A stretch of 39,436 nt of DNA, from contig NZ_WFQN01000030.1 in assembly GCF_015487065.1 (NCBI RefSeq), positions 1 through 39,436 on the forward strand, read 5' to 3'. Numbering within the stretch: position 1 is the first letter of the stretch; each line of letters starts with the position of its first letter. Positions 9,273 through 18,094 of the stretch are shown here, one piece after another. The position numbers were made by a program, and so were the translations under genes. Source of the stretch: Nitratifractor sp. (GTDB taxonomy: Bacteria > Campylobacterota > Campylobacteria > Campylobacterales > Sulfurovaceae). The notes below the pieces were generated by a model. It was not told the origin of the DNA, did not search any database, and saw only the letters and a program-made list of their open reading frames with translations.

Positions 9273-10385
9273 TTACAATAGAATCCGTTTCGCCACTTCC
9301 GCGGCACTGCCGTGGCTCAAATAGCCGCGCAGTGCCGCGGCATCCTCGGCGAAACGTCCTCGATCGTATTTCCGGTAGGCCTGCAGCAGATTTTCCAGGC
9401 TCAGCTCCTCCTGGATCAGCTCCGGGTGCATGGGACGTCCCCGGAAGTCGAGGCTGAAGAGGTTGGCCAATCCCGCATAGCGCAGGTCGGTGAGTTTTTT
9501 GACCAGAAAGTAATCCAGCGCTTTGGCCCGATAGGTCAAGACGAAGGGGGTTCCGATGAGGGCCGCCTCCAGCGTCGCCGTACCGCTGCAGACAAAGGCA
9601 AAATCACTCTCGTAGAGAGTGGCATGGGTGTCATGGCGGATCTCGAAAGCGCTCAGATCACCGTAGAGCTCCCGGATCTGATCCTGGGTGAAGTAGGGGG
9701 GAATGACGATCTGCGCCCGATGCTCCCCCAGTTCGCGGCGCAGTTGATGGAAGAGGGGCATCAGCCGGGTGATCTCGCCCCGGCGGCTGCCGGGCAGATA
9801 GGCGATACGCTCCGGCTCCGCGGTAGAGCGTTCCGGCTCGTCAGGACCGGGACGGTAGTGCCACCTGCCGTCGCGCTGTTCCCAGCTGCCCGTTCTGAAA
9901 CGGTGGATCTCATCGAGCAGCGGATGTCCCACATATTCGATGGGCGCTTCCTTGCTATAGTATTGATTCTCGAAAGGCAGGATCGAAAGCAGCCGGTCGC
10001 AGGTGCGCTCCAGTACCGGGATCCGTCCTTTGCGCCAGGCCCAGGCCTGGGGAAGGATGTAGTAGATCACCTCTTTAGAGGGGTAGCGCTTTTTGATCCG
10101 TTTGGCCAGAGGGAGGTTGAAGCCCGAGGAGTCCATCAGCAGGATCTTGTCCGCCTCGGCGGCCCGTTCGGTCATTTCGGCCGCCAGGCGATAGAAAAAG
10201 GGGAGTTTCTTCGCCGCATCCACGAAACCCATCACCGCCAGGGAGCGCAGATCGACGATGGGCTCTCCAAGATCGGCGCTGAAGATCCCCTCCAGTTCCA
10301 CCGACTCGGGCAGATGCTCTCTCAGGGCTTTCAGATGGACATTGGCGGAGTGTTCCAGGGCACTGACCAGCAGCTTCATCGCCAT
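9273..10385 (-). CDS. lpxB: Lipid-A-disaccharide synthase
   Basis: SALEHSANVHLKALREHL, GFVDAAKKLPFFYRL, YYILPQAWAWRKGRIPVLE, LLSILPFENQYY..YVGHPLLDEI, LPGSRRGEI, CSGTATLEAALIGTPFVLTYRAKAL. Confidence 0.95.
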   Translation of the reverse strand: MAMKLLVSALEHSANVHLKALREHLPESVELEGIFSADLGEPIVDLRSLAVMGFVDAAKKLPFFYRLAAEMTERAAEADKILLMDSSGFNLPLAKRIKKRYPSKEVIYYILPQAWAWRKGRIPVLERTCDRLLSILPFENQYYSKEAPIEYVGHPLLDEIHRFRTGSWEQRDGRWHYRPGPDEPERSTAEPERIAYLPGSRRGEITRLMPLFHQLRRELGEHRAQIVIPPYFTQDQIRELYGDLSAFEIRHDTHATLYESDFAFVCSGTATLEAALIGTPFVLTYRAKALDYFLVKKLTDLRYAGLANLFSLDFRGRPMHPELIQEELSLENLLQAYRKYDRGRFAEDAAALRGYLSHGSAAEVAKRILL

Positions 10386-10398
10386 CCTCCGGCTGTGT

Positions 10399-10680
10399 TC
10401 AAGAGGTTTTCCCCGTCTCGTAGAGCTCGCGCTTGATCGAATCCCGGTTGAGTTTGCGGCGGATGGAGCTGCGGATCTCCTTTAGACGCTGAGTATCCAG
10501 TTTCAGTTTTTCCTGCAGTTGGGCATCGCTCACTCCCCGCAGAGGGCCCATGAGAACCTTGAACTCTTTTTTGGTCAGACGGCGGCGCAGCACCCACTCC
10601 ACCGCCTCTTCGTCCCGCATCCGGCCCAGGGGTTTGTCGATCATTCCTTCGATCGTCTCTCGCAGTTCCATCGTCCTCAC
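10399..10680 (-). CDS. Small conserved-looking protein with helix-turn-helix-like (sigma region 4-like) pattern
   Basis: 93 aa directly upstream of lpxB on the same strand; LTKKEFKVLMGPLRGVSDAQLQEKLKLDTQRLKEIRSSIRRKLN resembles an HTH with a G-S turn. Confidence 0.65.
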   Translation of the reverse strand: MRTMELRETIEGMIDKPLGRMRDEEAVEWVLRRRLTKKEFKVLMGPLRGVSDAQLQEKLKLDTQRLKEIRSSIRRKLNRDSIKRELYETGKTS

Positions 10681-10716
10681 TTTTTTGCTATGCTTGTTGA
10701 GTGGTCCGAAAAAGCT

Positions 10717-10749
10717 CCGTCATTCCGGGCTTGACCCGGAATCCAGGGA
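10717..10749. repeat. Dispersed palindromic repeat, copy B (half element)
   Basis: CCGTCATTCCGGGCTTGACCCGGAATCCAGGGA; hairpin ATTCCGGG-CTTGA-CCCGGAAT. Confidence 0.75.
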
Positions 10750-10821
10750 CGCAATTGCCCATTACAGCTTTCAGCACACACCAACTTTGGGTTTATTATA
10801 ACGGAAGAGCAGGAGAAAAGG

Positions 10822-11292
10822 TTGACCTATCGCGAATGGTTTGAATCACATAGCCGTCGTCACCGTGCCATCATCGAGAGCCTACCACCCATGAGTCCGG
10901 AAGCCCTGGTGGACTATTTCCGCTATGAAAATATGCAGCAGAAACATCCCGACTTCTGCCCGCTCTATGCCAAAAACGAAAAGTGCCACGAGATGGAGGA
11001 TCTCAACTGCTACCTCTGCGGCTGTCCTTCTTTTCGTTTCTGTGATGAAGGGATCGATCAGGTAGATGGAATAGTGCGCTACAGCCTCTGCGCCATCGAC
11101 GCCAAAGAGGGCAGAGCACTCGAGACAGACAATGCCATCCATCAGGACTGCTCGAAATGTCTCCTGCCTCACCGCCGAAGCTTCATTCTGAAGCATTTCG
11201 ACCGGGACTGGATGAAGATCATGGAAAAGTGCGAAGCCTGTCCTGTAACGGCAGTGCAGGAACTCAGTGCAGGGAAGAGTCCAGAAGATTGA
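10822..11292 (+). CDS. Cysteine-rich protein of unknown function
   Basis: 156 aa, TTG start with AGGAG upstream (AGGAGAAAAGGTTG); 11 Cys including LNCYLCGCPSFRFC, DCSKC, EKCEAC. Confidence 0.7.
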   Translation: MTYREWFESHSRRHRAIIESLPPMSPEALVDYFRYENMQQKHPDFCPLYAKNEKCHEMEDLNCYLCGCPSFRFCDEGIDQVDGIVRYSLCAIDAKEGRALETDNAIHQDCSKCLLPHRRSFILKHFDRDWMKIMEKCEACPVTAVQELSAGKSPED

Positions 11293-12241
11293 GAGCATCC
11301 CGGTAGATCGGCTCATCGATAAAACCGTATTTGTCATGCATCAAACCATGAATACCCAGGGCACTAGCCTCTTCAAACGCCTCCCTGATCTCCCGGGCCC
11401 GACGTAGCTCCTCACTTGACGGGCTAAAGATGGCATTGGCGATCTCCACCTGGGCGGGCCCCATACAGGCTTTGGCCGTGAAGCCCATCTCCCGTTCCCG
11501 TTCACACCAACGCCGAAACCCCTCCAGATCCCGATAATCCTGATACATAAAAGAGACGGGAAGCAGCCCTGCCGTTCTCGCCCCCAGCAAAAAACGGCTC
11601 AGTATCGCTTCGGCTGTGGGGTTGCCGGGCCCCCGGGTGACCAGCCGATGGGGGAGTCCAAGGTCCGCCAAGAGATCCAAAATCCCCAGATTGGCGGTGG
11701 TGAGTCTTTGATCGATTCTCCCCCAATGTTCCAGATCCCGAAAGGCTTCTTTGGTCTCCAGAGAGATATGCAGTTGACGGTCCTGCCGTATCAGTCCCAA
11801 AGCTGTCTCGATCTCATCTCTACTACGAATTTTGGGGATTCGGATAGCATCGACGATAAAATCGTTCAGAAACTTTATCTCCTCTTTACCCCCCTGATCC
11901 AGAGGATTGACCCGGACTACAATGCAGGAGGGGGAGGATTTCAGATGGGAGAGGAAGAGCGCGATATTGATGAGCGCCTCCTTTTTACGGGAGGGGGCAA
12001 TGGCATCTTCGAGATTGAGTGTCACCCAGTCAGCTTCCAGATCGTCCAAACGGTTGAGATGATGCAAGTTGAGAGGATTGAGCATCATATTGGAACGGTG
12101 GAGACGGCGGGAGCAGGGGGCTTTCCGGATCGTGCCGATCTTCTTTTCCCGCTCCTCGATACTCAAGGATTCTATGGAAGCTATATCATCGAATATCAAT
12201 TCAGATCCTTTACTGAAATTGTCTATTTGGATCAGTCGCAA
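11264..12241 (-). CDS. HpcH/HpaI aldolase / citrate lyase beta-subunit (CitE)-like protein
   Basis: DWVTLNLEDAIAPSRKKEA, VVRVNPLDQGGKEEI, IRIPKIRSRDEI, HISLETKEAF, GFTAKACMGPAQVEIANAIFSPS. Converges with and overlaps the 3' end of 10822-11292 by 29 bp. Confidence 0.85.
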   Translation of the reverse strand: MRLIQIDNFSKGSELIFDDIASIESLSIEEREKKIGTIRKAPCSRRLHRSNMMLNPLNLHHLNRLDDLEADWVTLNLEDAIAPSRKKEALINIALFLSHLKSSPSCIVVRVNPLDQGGKEEIKFLNDFIVDAIRIPKIRSRDEIETALGLIRQDRQLHISLETKEAFRDLEHWGRIDQRLTTANLGILDLLADLGLPHRLVTRGPGNPTAEAILSRFLLGARTAGLLPVSFMYQDYRDLEGFRRWCEREREMGFTAKACMGPAQVEIANAIFSPSSEELRRAREIREAFEEASALGIHGLMHDKYGFIDEPIYRDALNLLDSSLH

Positions 12242-12381
12242 CGCCGATCCTCACCCAAATCTTCTTTGATTCGGTGCTCATGTTTCCGGCTTTCCGGAAG
12301 AAATAAAATCTGTGATTTTGTTTTTATGATGACATTCTACCCAAAATAGAGCCTATAGAGCATTATGTTACAATCGCCGCT

Positions 12382-13215
12382 ATGAAGCGAATCGACAAAG
12401 AAGCCTACCTCATCCGACGCCTCCGTTCCCCACATATCGGGGATGACGCTGCTCTCATCGACGGGATGATCTACAGCGCCGACGCTTTTTGCGAAGGAAC
12501 GCACTTTTTGCGGGAGTGGATGCGTCCGGCTCAGGTCGGGCGCAAAGCGATGCTGGTGAACCTCTCCGACGCCGTGGCGATGAATGCCGACCCGAAATAC
12601 GCCCTGGTCACGGTAATGCTGCCTCGTAATATGAAGGAAAAAGAGATCGACGAGCTGGTCGAGGCCCTGGAGTCCACGGCGGCGGAGTACGGCTGTGAGA
12701 TCATCGGTGGGGATACGGTCGGAGGCGATCGGCTCCATCTGAGCATCACCCTCATCTCCCACAGCGACGCCCCGCTCCTGCGCCGGGGCCTGGTGGCGGG
12801 GGATCTGCTGGCTTATACGGGAAAGCCAGGAGAGTCAAAACGGGATCTGGAGGCGCTGATGCGGGGCGAAACGATCCCGGCCGATTCCCGCTTTTACGAG
12901 CCTAGCCTGCGAAGGGACTTCGTCAAAACCTGCCGCCCCTATCTCAAAGCCGGCATGGACATCTCCGACGGACTCTACTGCGACACCAACAAGCTCCTGG
13001 CGGCCAACGACCTAGCTCTGGAGCCCACGATGCAGATCCCGCCGGAGATCGGGGAGAGCGGGGAAGAGTATGAGATGCTGGTGGCCTTCGCCCCCGAGGA
13101 GCGTGAGAGAGTAGAGGAGTGTGCCCGGCAGACACAGACAGAACTGACCATTTTTGGAATCGCTTCGAAGAAGGGAATTCTCTACCCTTGTTTGGATCAT
13201 CATTTCAGGGAGTGA
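12382..13215 (+). CDS. thiL: Thiamine-monophosphate kinase
   Basis: SPHIGDDAALI, VNLSDAVAMNADPKYALVTVMLP, IIGGDTVGGDRLHLSITLI, AGMDISDGLYCDTNKLL. Confidence 0.92.
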   Translation: MKRIDKEAYLIRRLRSPHIGDDAALIDGMIYSADAFCEGTHFLREWMRPAQVGRKAMLVNLSDAVAMNADPKYALVTVMLPRNMKEKEIDELVEALESTAAEYGCEIIGGDTVGGDRLHLSITLISHSDAPLLRRGLVAGDLLAYTGKPGESKRDLEALMRGETIPADSRFYEPSLRRDFVKTCRPYLKAGMDISDGLYCDTNKLLAANDLALEPTMQIPPEIGESGEEYEMLVAFAPEERERVEECARQTQTELTIFGIASKKGILYPCLDHHFRE

Positions 13216-13264
13216 AGCATAGAGATATTATTTAATATTATCCCTAGCTATGCTTTTCTACTCG

Positions 13265-13285
13265 TTCCCACCATCTTGGTGGGAA
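13265..13285. repeat. Perfect hairpin in REP-like intergenic sequence
   Basis: TTCCCACCA-TCT-TGGTGGGAA: 9-bp perfect stem, 3-nt loop; followed by related GTTCCCACCGGGG...GGAAC and TTTCCCGACGGAAAG segments to about 13,413. Confidence 0.6.
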
Positions 13286-13436
13286 TGCCTACCTGATGCA
13301 CAAAATAGTTATTGCCCTAGCATAAGGTCCACCGGTCTTGTAGACGTTCCCACCGGGGACGGATAGGAACGAGGTAGTTCCAGGTGAACGTTTCCCGACG
13401 GAAAGGGCACGGAAATCTGCGTTTCCTTAGAAGCTC

Positions 13437-14660
13437 CTATGCCTCCGGCGACCACTGCCGCACACCGAAGGTCTCCACCACATAGTCGATATCTTTGTCA
13501 CCGCGACCGGAGAGATTGACCAGAATGGCGTCGTTGGGATGCTTTTTGGCCAGTTTCATGGCATAGGCAATGGCGTGGGAGCTCTCCAGGGCCGGGATGA
13601 TCCCCTCATATTGACTGATGGCATAGAAGGCATCGATGGTCTCCTCGTCGGTGGCGCCGGCCACGTGGACCCGGCCGATATCGTGGAGATAAGCCTGCTC
13701 CGGCCCGACGCCGGGGTAGTCCAGGCCGCTGGCGACGGAGTGGACGGGGGCGGGTTCGCCTTTTTCATCCTGGAGCAGGATCGATTTGAACCCGTGAAGC
13801 ACCCCGGCCTCTCCATACTCCAGTGTGGCGGCGTGATCGCCCAGACGGGTGCTTTTCCCCAGGGGTTCGACGGCGTAGAGCTCTACCGGATCGTCGATAA
13901 AGCCGCTGAAGAGCCCCATGGCGTTGGAACCGCCGCCGACGCACGCCACCACATGTTCGGGCAGATCACCGTCGGTCATCTCCATATACTGTTCCCGCGC
14001 TTCGATCCCCACGACGCTCTGAAAATCCCGCACCATCAGCGGGAAGGGGTGGGGTCCCACCACCGACCCGATGGCATACAGCGCCGTATCGAGCTGGCTC
14101 AGGTAGGATTCGAAGGCGGAATCCACCGCCTCCTTGAGGGTCTTGAGGCCGTGGGTGGCCGGAACCACCTGAGCCCCCAGGATCTGCATCCGCACCACGT
14201 TGGGATGTTCCTTGGCGATATCCACCTCACCCATATGGATCTCGCACTCCAGTCCGAAATAGGCCGCCGCCGTCGCCAGGGCCACCCCGTGCTGACCGGC
14301 CCCGGTCTCGGCGATGAGCTTGGTCTTGCCCATGCTTTTGGCCAAGAGCGCTTCGGCCATGCAGTGGTTGAGCTTGTGGGCACCGGTGTGGTTGAGATCC
14401 TCCCGCTTGAAGTAGATCTGGGCTCCGCCCACAGCGTCACTGAGGCGTTTAGCGTGATAGACGGGAGTGGGGCGCCCCTGATAGTGCTTGCGGATGCGGC
14501 GCAACTCGCTGAGAAAGTCATGGGATTTGCGCAGCTTCATATAGGCCTCGGTGATACGCTCAAACTCCTCTACCAGCTGCGGCGGCAAAAAGGCGCCGCC
14601 GTACTCGCCGAAATAGCCCTCCTCGTTGGGCTGACTTTTGAGATAGGGGTGTTTTTTCAT
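13437..14660 (-). CDS. trpB: Tryptophan synthase beta chain
   Basis: [109 protein letters not shown]. Start chosen at ATGAAAAAACAC with AAGGAGG upstream, 6 codons inside the track ORF. Confidence 0.96.
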   Translation of the reverse strand: MKKHPYLKSQPNEEGYFGEYGGAFLPPQLVEEFERITEAYMKLRKSHDFLSELRRIRKHYQGRPTPVYHAKRLSDAVGGAQIYFKREDLNHTGAHKLNHCMAEALLAKSMGKTKLIAETGAGQHGVALATAAAYFGLECEIHMGEVDIAKEHPNVVRMQILGAQVVPATHGLKTLKEAVDSAFESYLSQLDTALYAIGSVVGPHPFPLMVRDFQSVVGIEAREQYMEMTDGDLPEHVVACVGGGSNAMGLFSGFIDDPVELYAVEPLGKSTRLGDHAATLEYGEAGVLHGFKSILLQDEKGEPAPVHSVASGLDYPGVGPEQAYLHDIGRVHVAGATDEETIDAFYAISQYEGIIPALESSHAIAYAMKLAKKHPNDAILVNLSGRGDKDIDYVVETFGVRQWSPEA

Positions 14661-14696
14661 GCCGAATTCCTCCTTCACATAGCAAATGTCACCATT

Positions 14697-15017
14697 CTAT
14701 CGCGGCAATAATGAGGGGGAGTTTAACCCATTTTGGGTTTCTGGGAGAGTCCGGTCTCCCGGCGGCGGGGCGATGGTAACGGCCATGCAGGCGGTACATT
14801 CAGGAACGGGGGCCGGGTCGAAAAGTGCGCACCCGCTGACGAGGAGGGTACCGCAGAGCAGGGGAAGGAGCCTCAGATACCTTTTCGTTTTTGATTTTCT
14901 TGAAAAATCTTTGTTATTCCGGGCTTGACTCGGAATCCAGGGCTTTGAATAACCAAGAATCTGAGTCGAGTCCAGGATGACGGAGTCATCGGCATCTGAT
15001 TTTCCAAAATACTCCAT
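14697..15017 (-). CDS. Putative lipoprotein with repeat-encoded N-terminal extension
   Basis: RYLRLLPLLCGTLLVSGCALFDPAPVPECTAC contains a lipobox (LVSGC). The only in-frame ATG/GTG/TTG I found upstream is the ATG overlapping the preceding stop (TAATG); the intervening codons include palindromic repeat copy C. Confidence 0.55.
   Translation of the reverse strand: MEYFGKSDADDSVILDSTQILGYSKPWIPSQARNNKDFSRKSKTKRYLRLLPLLCGTLLVSGCALFDPAPVPECTACMAVTIAPPPGDRTLPETQNGLNSPSLLPR
14913..14983. repeat. Dispersed palindromic repeat, copy C (inside ORF 14697-15017)
   Basis: GTTATTCCGGGCTTGACTCGGAATCCAGGGC...CTGAGTCGAGTCCAGGATGACGG; two hairpins with outer inverted ends. Confidence 0.75.
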
Positions 15018-17827
15018 TATTTTCCTCTCCTGCCATGGGAGCGCCGGGGAGGGCGGCCGGTGCCCCGTTTGCCCTTCTGGTAGCAGCTTTCGCAGATGCT
15101 GAAGCGGTAGCTAAAATCTAGCTCCCGCCCGCAGCGGCGGCACCGCTTGACGAAATCCCCCTTCTGTAGGGAGCTTTCGATGAAGCGGTTGAGACGTTCT
15201 CTGGCGGCGCGGGCCTTTTCCGTATCGGGGAAGAGATCCCGGAACTTGAAAGAGAGCCAGAGATAGAGGGAGACCTCTTTGACCCGGTCTTCGGCGTTGA
15301 GAAGCTCTTCGTTGGTCCAGGCGAACTCCGGCAGCTCCCGGGGCGGGATATAAGGGACCGTTTCACCCCGCTCCAGATGCCCCAGATAGCGGTGAAAGAC
15401 CGATTCGATGTAAGGGGAGCCGATGCTCACCGGCGCACAGGCCAGATGATAGCGGGAGCGCAGATCCAGCGTATACTCGTCCACGATGGCCGCCACCTCC
15501 ATCATCGAGTCGATATTGGCCGCCCTGAAAGGCCCCTCGAACTCCATGTTCTGGGCGAAAAACTCCAGAATCTCCAGGAGCTTGTCGGTCTCGAGGATCT
15601 CCCCGATGAGCAGCACATGATCCAGGCTCGCCATCACGGAGAAGGGGAGGCGGATCTCCGGCAGCGGCGCATGGAAGCGCCGGGCGATGGTCTGGAGCGT
15701 TCCCGCATCCAGGGCTCCCACATAACCGTGTTCGTGGATCCCGTAGCGCCCGGCCCGGCCGGCGATCTGCAGGATCTCCGAAGTGGTGAGCTCCCGGCGG
15801 CGCAGACCGTCGAACTTGTTGTCCTTGGCGAAGAGGATCGTCTGAATCGGGAGATTGAGCCCCATGGCGATGGCGTCGGTGGCCACCAGGATCTGGCTCT
15901 CCCCCTCCCGGAAACGGCGCGCTTCTTCCCGACGTACCTCCGGCGAGAGGTTTCCGTAGACCACCGAGACACTGTAGCGGCCGGAGAGCTGTTGCTTGAG
16001 GGAGAGCACCTCCTTGCGGGAGAAGGCCACGATAGCGGTATTGGGGCGGATCTTGCGGGGCGAGACGGGATGGCTCATCAGCTCCAGAGGGTTTTTGCGT
16101 TCGAAATGGATCACCTCCAGTTCCTCCCCCAGATAGTCACAGACCTCCTGCACGGCGGCCACGGCATTGGCGGAACCGGTGAGGATCACCTCCTTGGCCG
16201 GGGCGCCGATGAGGGCGTTGGCCCACGCCCAGCCACGGTCCCGGTCATCAATCATCTGGATCTCGTCGATGACGCAGCACTCCACCTCCACCTCCATATT
16301 GACCATCTCGATGGTGGAGCTGATATGGGTGGACTCTTCGTCAATGATCTCCTCTTCGCCCGTAATCAGCGATGCCGCGATACCGGAGCGGCGAAGATCC
16401 TCGTACCCCTCCAGGGCCAGGAGCCGCAGGGGCGCCAGGTAGTAGCCGGTCTCGGCCTTTTTGAGCCGCTCCATGGCGGCGTAGGTCTTGCCGCTGTTGG
16501 TGGGGCCGGCGTGGAAGGTAATCCGCCGCTTCAGTCGACGCGCCAAGGGGAAGAGGAGCTTGAAGTCCCGGATGGTTTTTGCCAGGAGCTCTTCGCGCAT
16601 CTTCTTCTCTTTGAGGGGGCGCAAGTACTCCCCGAAGTGGTAGAGGATGCGTCGTTTGGTCTTCTCCTTGATCTTGAGTTTACCCGAGGCGATGAGCTGG
16701 GGTTCGAGAAACTGGAGAATATAGCGCTCCATCGTCGCCGCCTCCACCTCCAGCCCTTCGGCCATCTCTTCCATCCGCTCCCGCAGGGTTTGAAGTGCCA
16801 CGTTGAAATGTTCCAGCGTGTGCTCCTTGAGTGCCGCCAGATCTTCCCTGATCGGCAGCGGCTTGCCGTCCCAGATCGCGGCATAGATGAAGTTGCGCTC
16901 GTAGGAGAGGGAGAGACGGTACCCCACCGTGGTATCGAAAAGCTCCAGCTCCTTCTCCCGCTCCAGGATGAAATGGTCACCACTGAGGATCAGAAAGAGC
17001 TTCGGATCGATGGCATGGACGATCCGTTCGACGACGGCGTAGTCGAGGGGAGTATGGCGCAGATCCCCCTCCATGGGAGTCCGACGCAGGTGGTCGATGA
17101 TCTCCTCTTCGCTCAGATAGCGATGCTCGGAAAGTGTCGAGAGGAAGGTGTCGATCTCCTGCTGACGTTCGGCGATCGCCTTCTCTTTGAGAGAGTGCAG
17201 CGCTTTGAGCGCCGCCTCATCCCCCCGGTTCAGCAGCTCCGCCAGGTCGATCGGCTCGCTGCGTACCAGGAGATGCCGGGTGAAACGGTTGCCGAAAAGT
17301 TTGAAGACAAAAGGATGGACGAACTCCAGGCGGTCATCGGAGCCAATCTCCGCCTCCACAGCTTCCTGCAGACGATCCAGGCGTCGGTGGAGTCGCAGGT
17401 AGGCCAGTTTGTTCAGCAGTTTTTCCCGGGTGATTTTGCCGCTGCGCATCGGCAGAAAATGCTCCAGCAAAGCCTCTTCCTCTTCCCGGCTGCGTTCCGT
17501 CCCCTCCAGCAGTGAGAGGATCCGCTCCACCTTGTCCTGCGCGGCGGCGGCAGCAGGACGCTTGCCTCCGCCTCCCTTTTTGCGCTCCATCAGATAGTCC
17601 ACGATGGTTTTGCGCACTCCATAGTCACCGTCGCTCCAGACCCGTCGCAATGCCCGGATCATCTCTCCGCGATCGGAAGAGGGCAGATCCAGCTGCAGCA
17701 GCATTGTCAGTTCCATCAACAGATCATCATCCAATTGCGTCACCGCCTCGTCAAAGGGGAGACCGCCGAAGAGTTCTTTGATTCGATTGTTGAGTTTGAT
17801 GTAGTGTCGTCGTTTCTTTTTGGCCAT
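15017..17827 (-). CDS. Suv3-like DEAD/DEAH-box RNA helicase with N-terminal extension and C-terminal Cys4 motif
   Basis: FHAGPTNSGKTYAAMERL (Walker A), YYLAPLRLLALEGYE, HISSTIEMVN, CCVIDEIQMIDDRDRGWAWANALIGAPAKEVILTGS, AFSRKEVLSLKQQL, VVYGNLSPEVRREEARRFREGESQILVATDAIAMGLNLPIQTILF, LQIAGRAGRYG; C-term CRRCGRELDFSYRFSICESC. Confidence 0.88.
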   Translation of the reverse strand: MAKKKRRHYIKLNNRIKELFGGLPFDEAVTQLDDDLLMELTMLLQLDLPSSDRGEMIRALRRVWSDGDYGVRKTIVDYLMERKKGGGGKRPAAAAAQDKVERILSLLEGTERSREEEEALLEHFLPMRSGKITREKLLNKLAYLRLHRRLDRLQEAVEAEIGSDDRLEFVHPFVFKLFGNRFTRHLLVRSEPIDLAELLNRGDEAALKALHSLKEKAIAERQQEIDTFLSTLSEHRYLSEEEIIDHLRRTPMEGDLRHTPLDYAVVERIVHAIDPKLFLILSGDHFILEREKELELFDTTVGYRLSLSYERNFIYAAIWDGKPLPIREDLAALKEHTLEHFNVALQTLRERMEEMAEGLEVEAATMERYILQFLEPQLIASGKLKIKEKTKRRILYHFGEYLRPLKEKKMREELLAKTIRDFKLLFPLARRLKRRITFHAGPTNSGKTYAAMERLKKAETGYYLAPLRLLALEGYEDLRRSGIAASLITGEEEIIDEESTHISSTIEMVNMEVEVECCVIDEIQMIDDRDRGWAWANALIGAPAKEVILTGSANAVAAVQEVCDYLGEELEVIHFERKNPLELMSHPVSPRKIRPNTAIVAFSRKEVLSLKQQLSGRYSVSVVYGNLSPEVRREEARRFREGESQILVATDAIAMGLNLPIQTILFAKDNKFDGLRRRELTTSEILQIAGRAGRYGIHEHGYVGALDAGTLQTIARRFHAPLPEIRLPFSVMASLDHVLLIGEILETDKLLEILEFFAQNMEFEGPFRAANIDSMMEVAAIVDEYTLDLRSRYHLACAPVSIGSPYIESVFHRYLGHLERGETVPYIPPRELPEFAWTNEELLNAEDRVKEVSLYLWLSFKFRDLFPDTEKARAARERLNRFIESSLQKGDFVKRCRRCGRELDFSYRFSICESCYQKGKRGTGRPPRRSHGRRGK

Positions 17828-18094
17828 GGTTGCTCTATTATTTAATATTAATTCAGAAATTCTCTGGAATAAATGTCATTATATCGAATGATTCACCTCC
17901 AAAAACAGGGAAAGAATATATTTTATAATATCTCTTTAAGCTCTCAAGGATTATTTTGAAGTATATTAATAAATATATTTACAATAAATGCCCATAATAT
18001 GGGAATTTATCTTCCATTTGCTAGACTTGTAAGTAATAGATTGTTTTTATGTTAAAATACGCTTAATATCTTTTAATAAAAAGAGGCGCAAGCG

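Noticed and set aside
9312-14711. Other long plus-strand ORFs opposite lpxB (9312-10436) and trpB (13539-14711)
   Set aside because: Antisense shadows of clear lpxB and trpB genes.
15377-17515. 712-aa plus-strand ORF
   Set aside because: Antisense to the Suv3-like helicase, whose frame carries all conserved motifs.
17830-18094. AT-rich intergenic region considered for an sRNA
   Set aside because: No clear promoter-terminator pair or conserved RNA fold that I can identify by eye.
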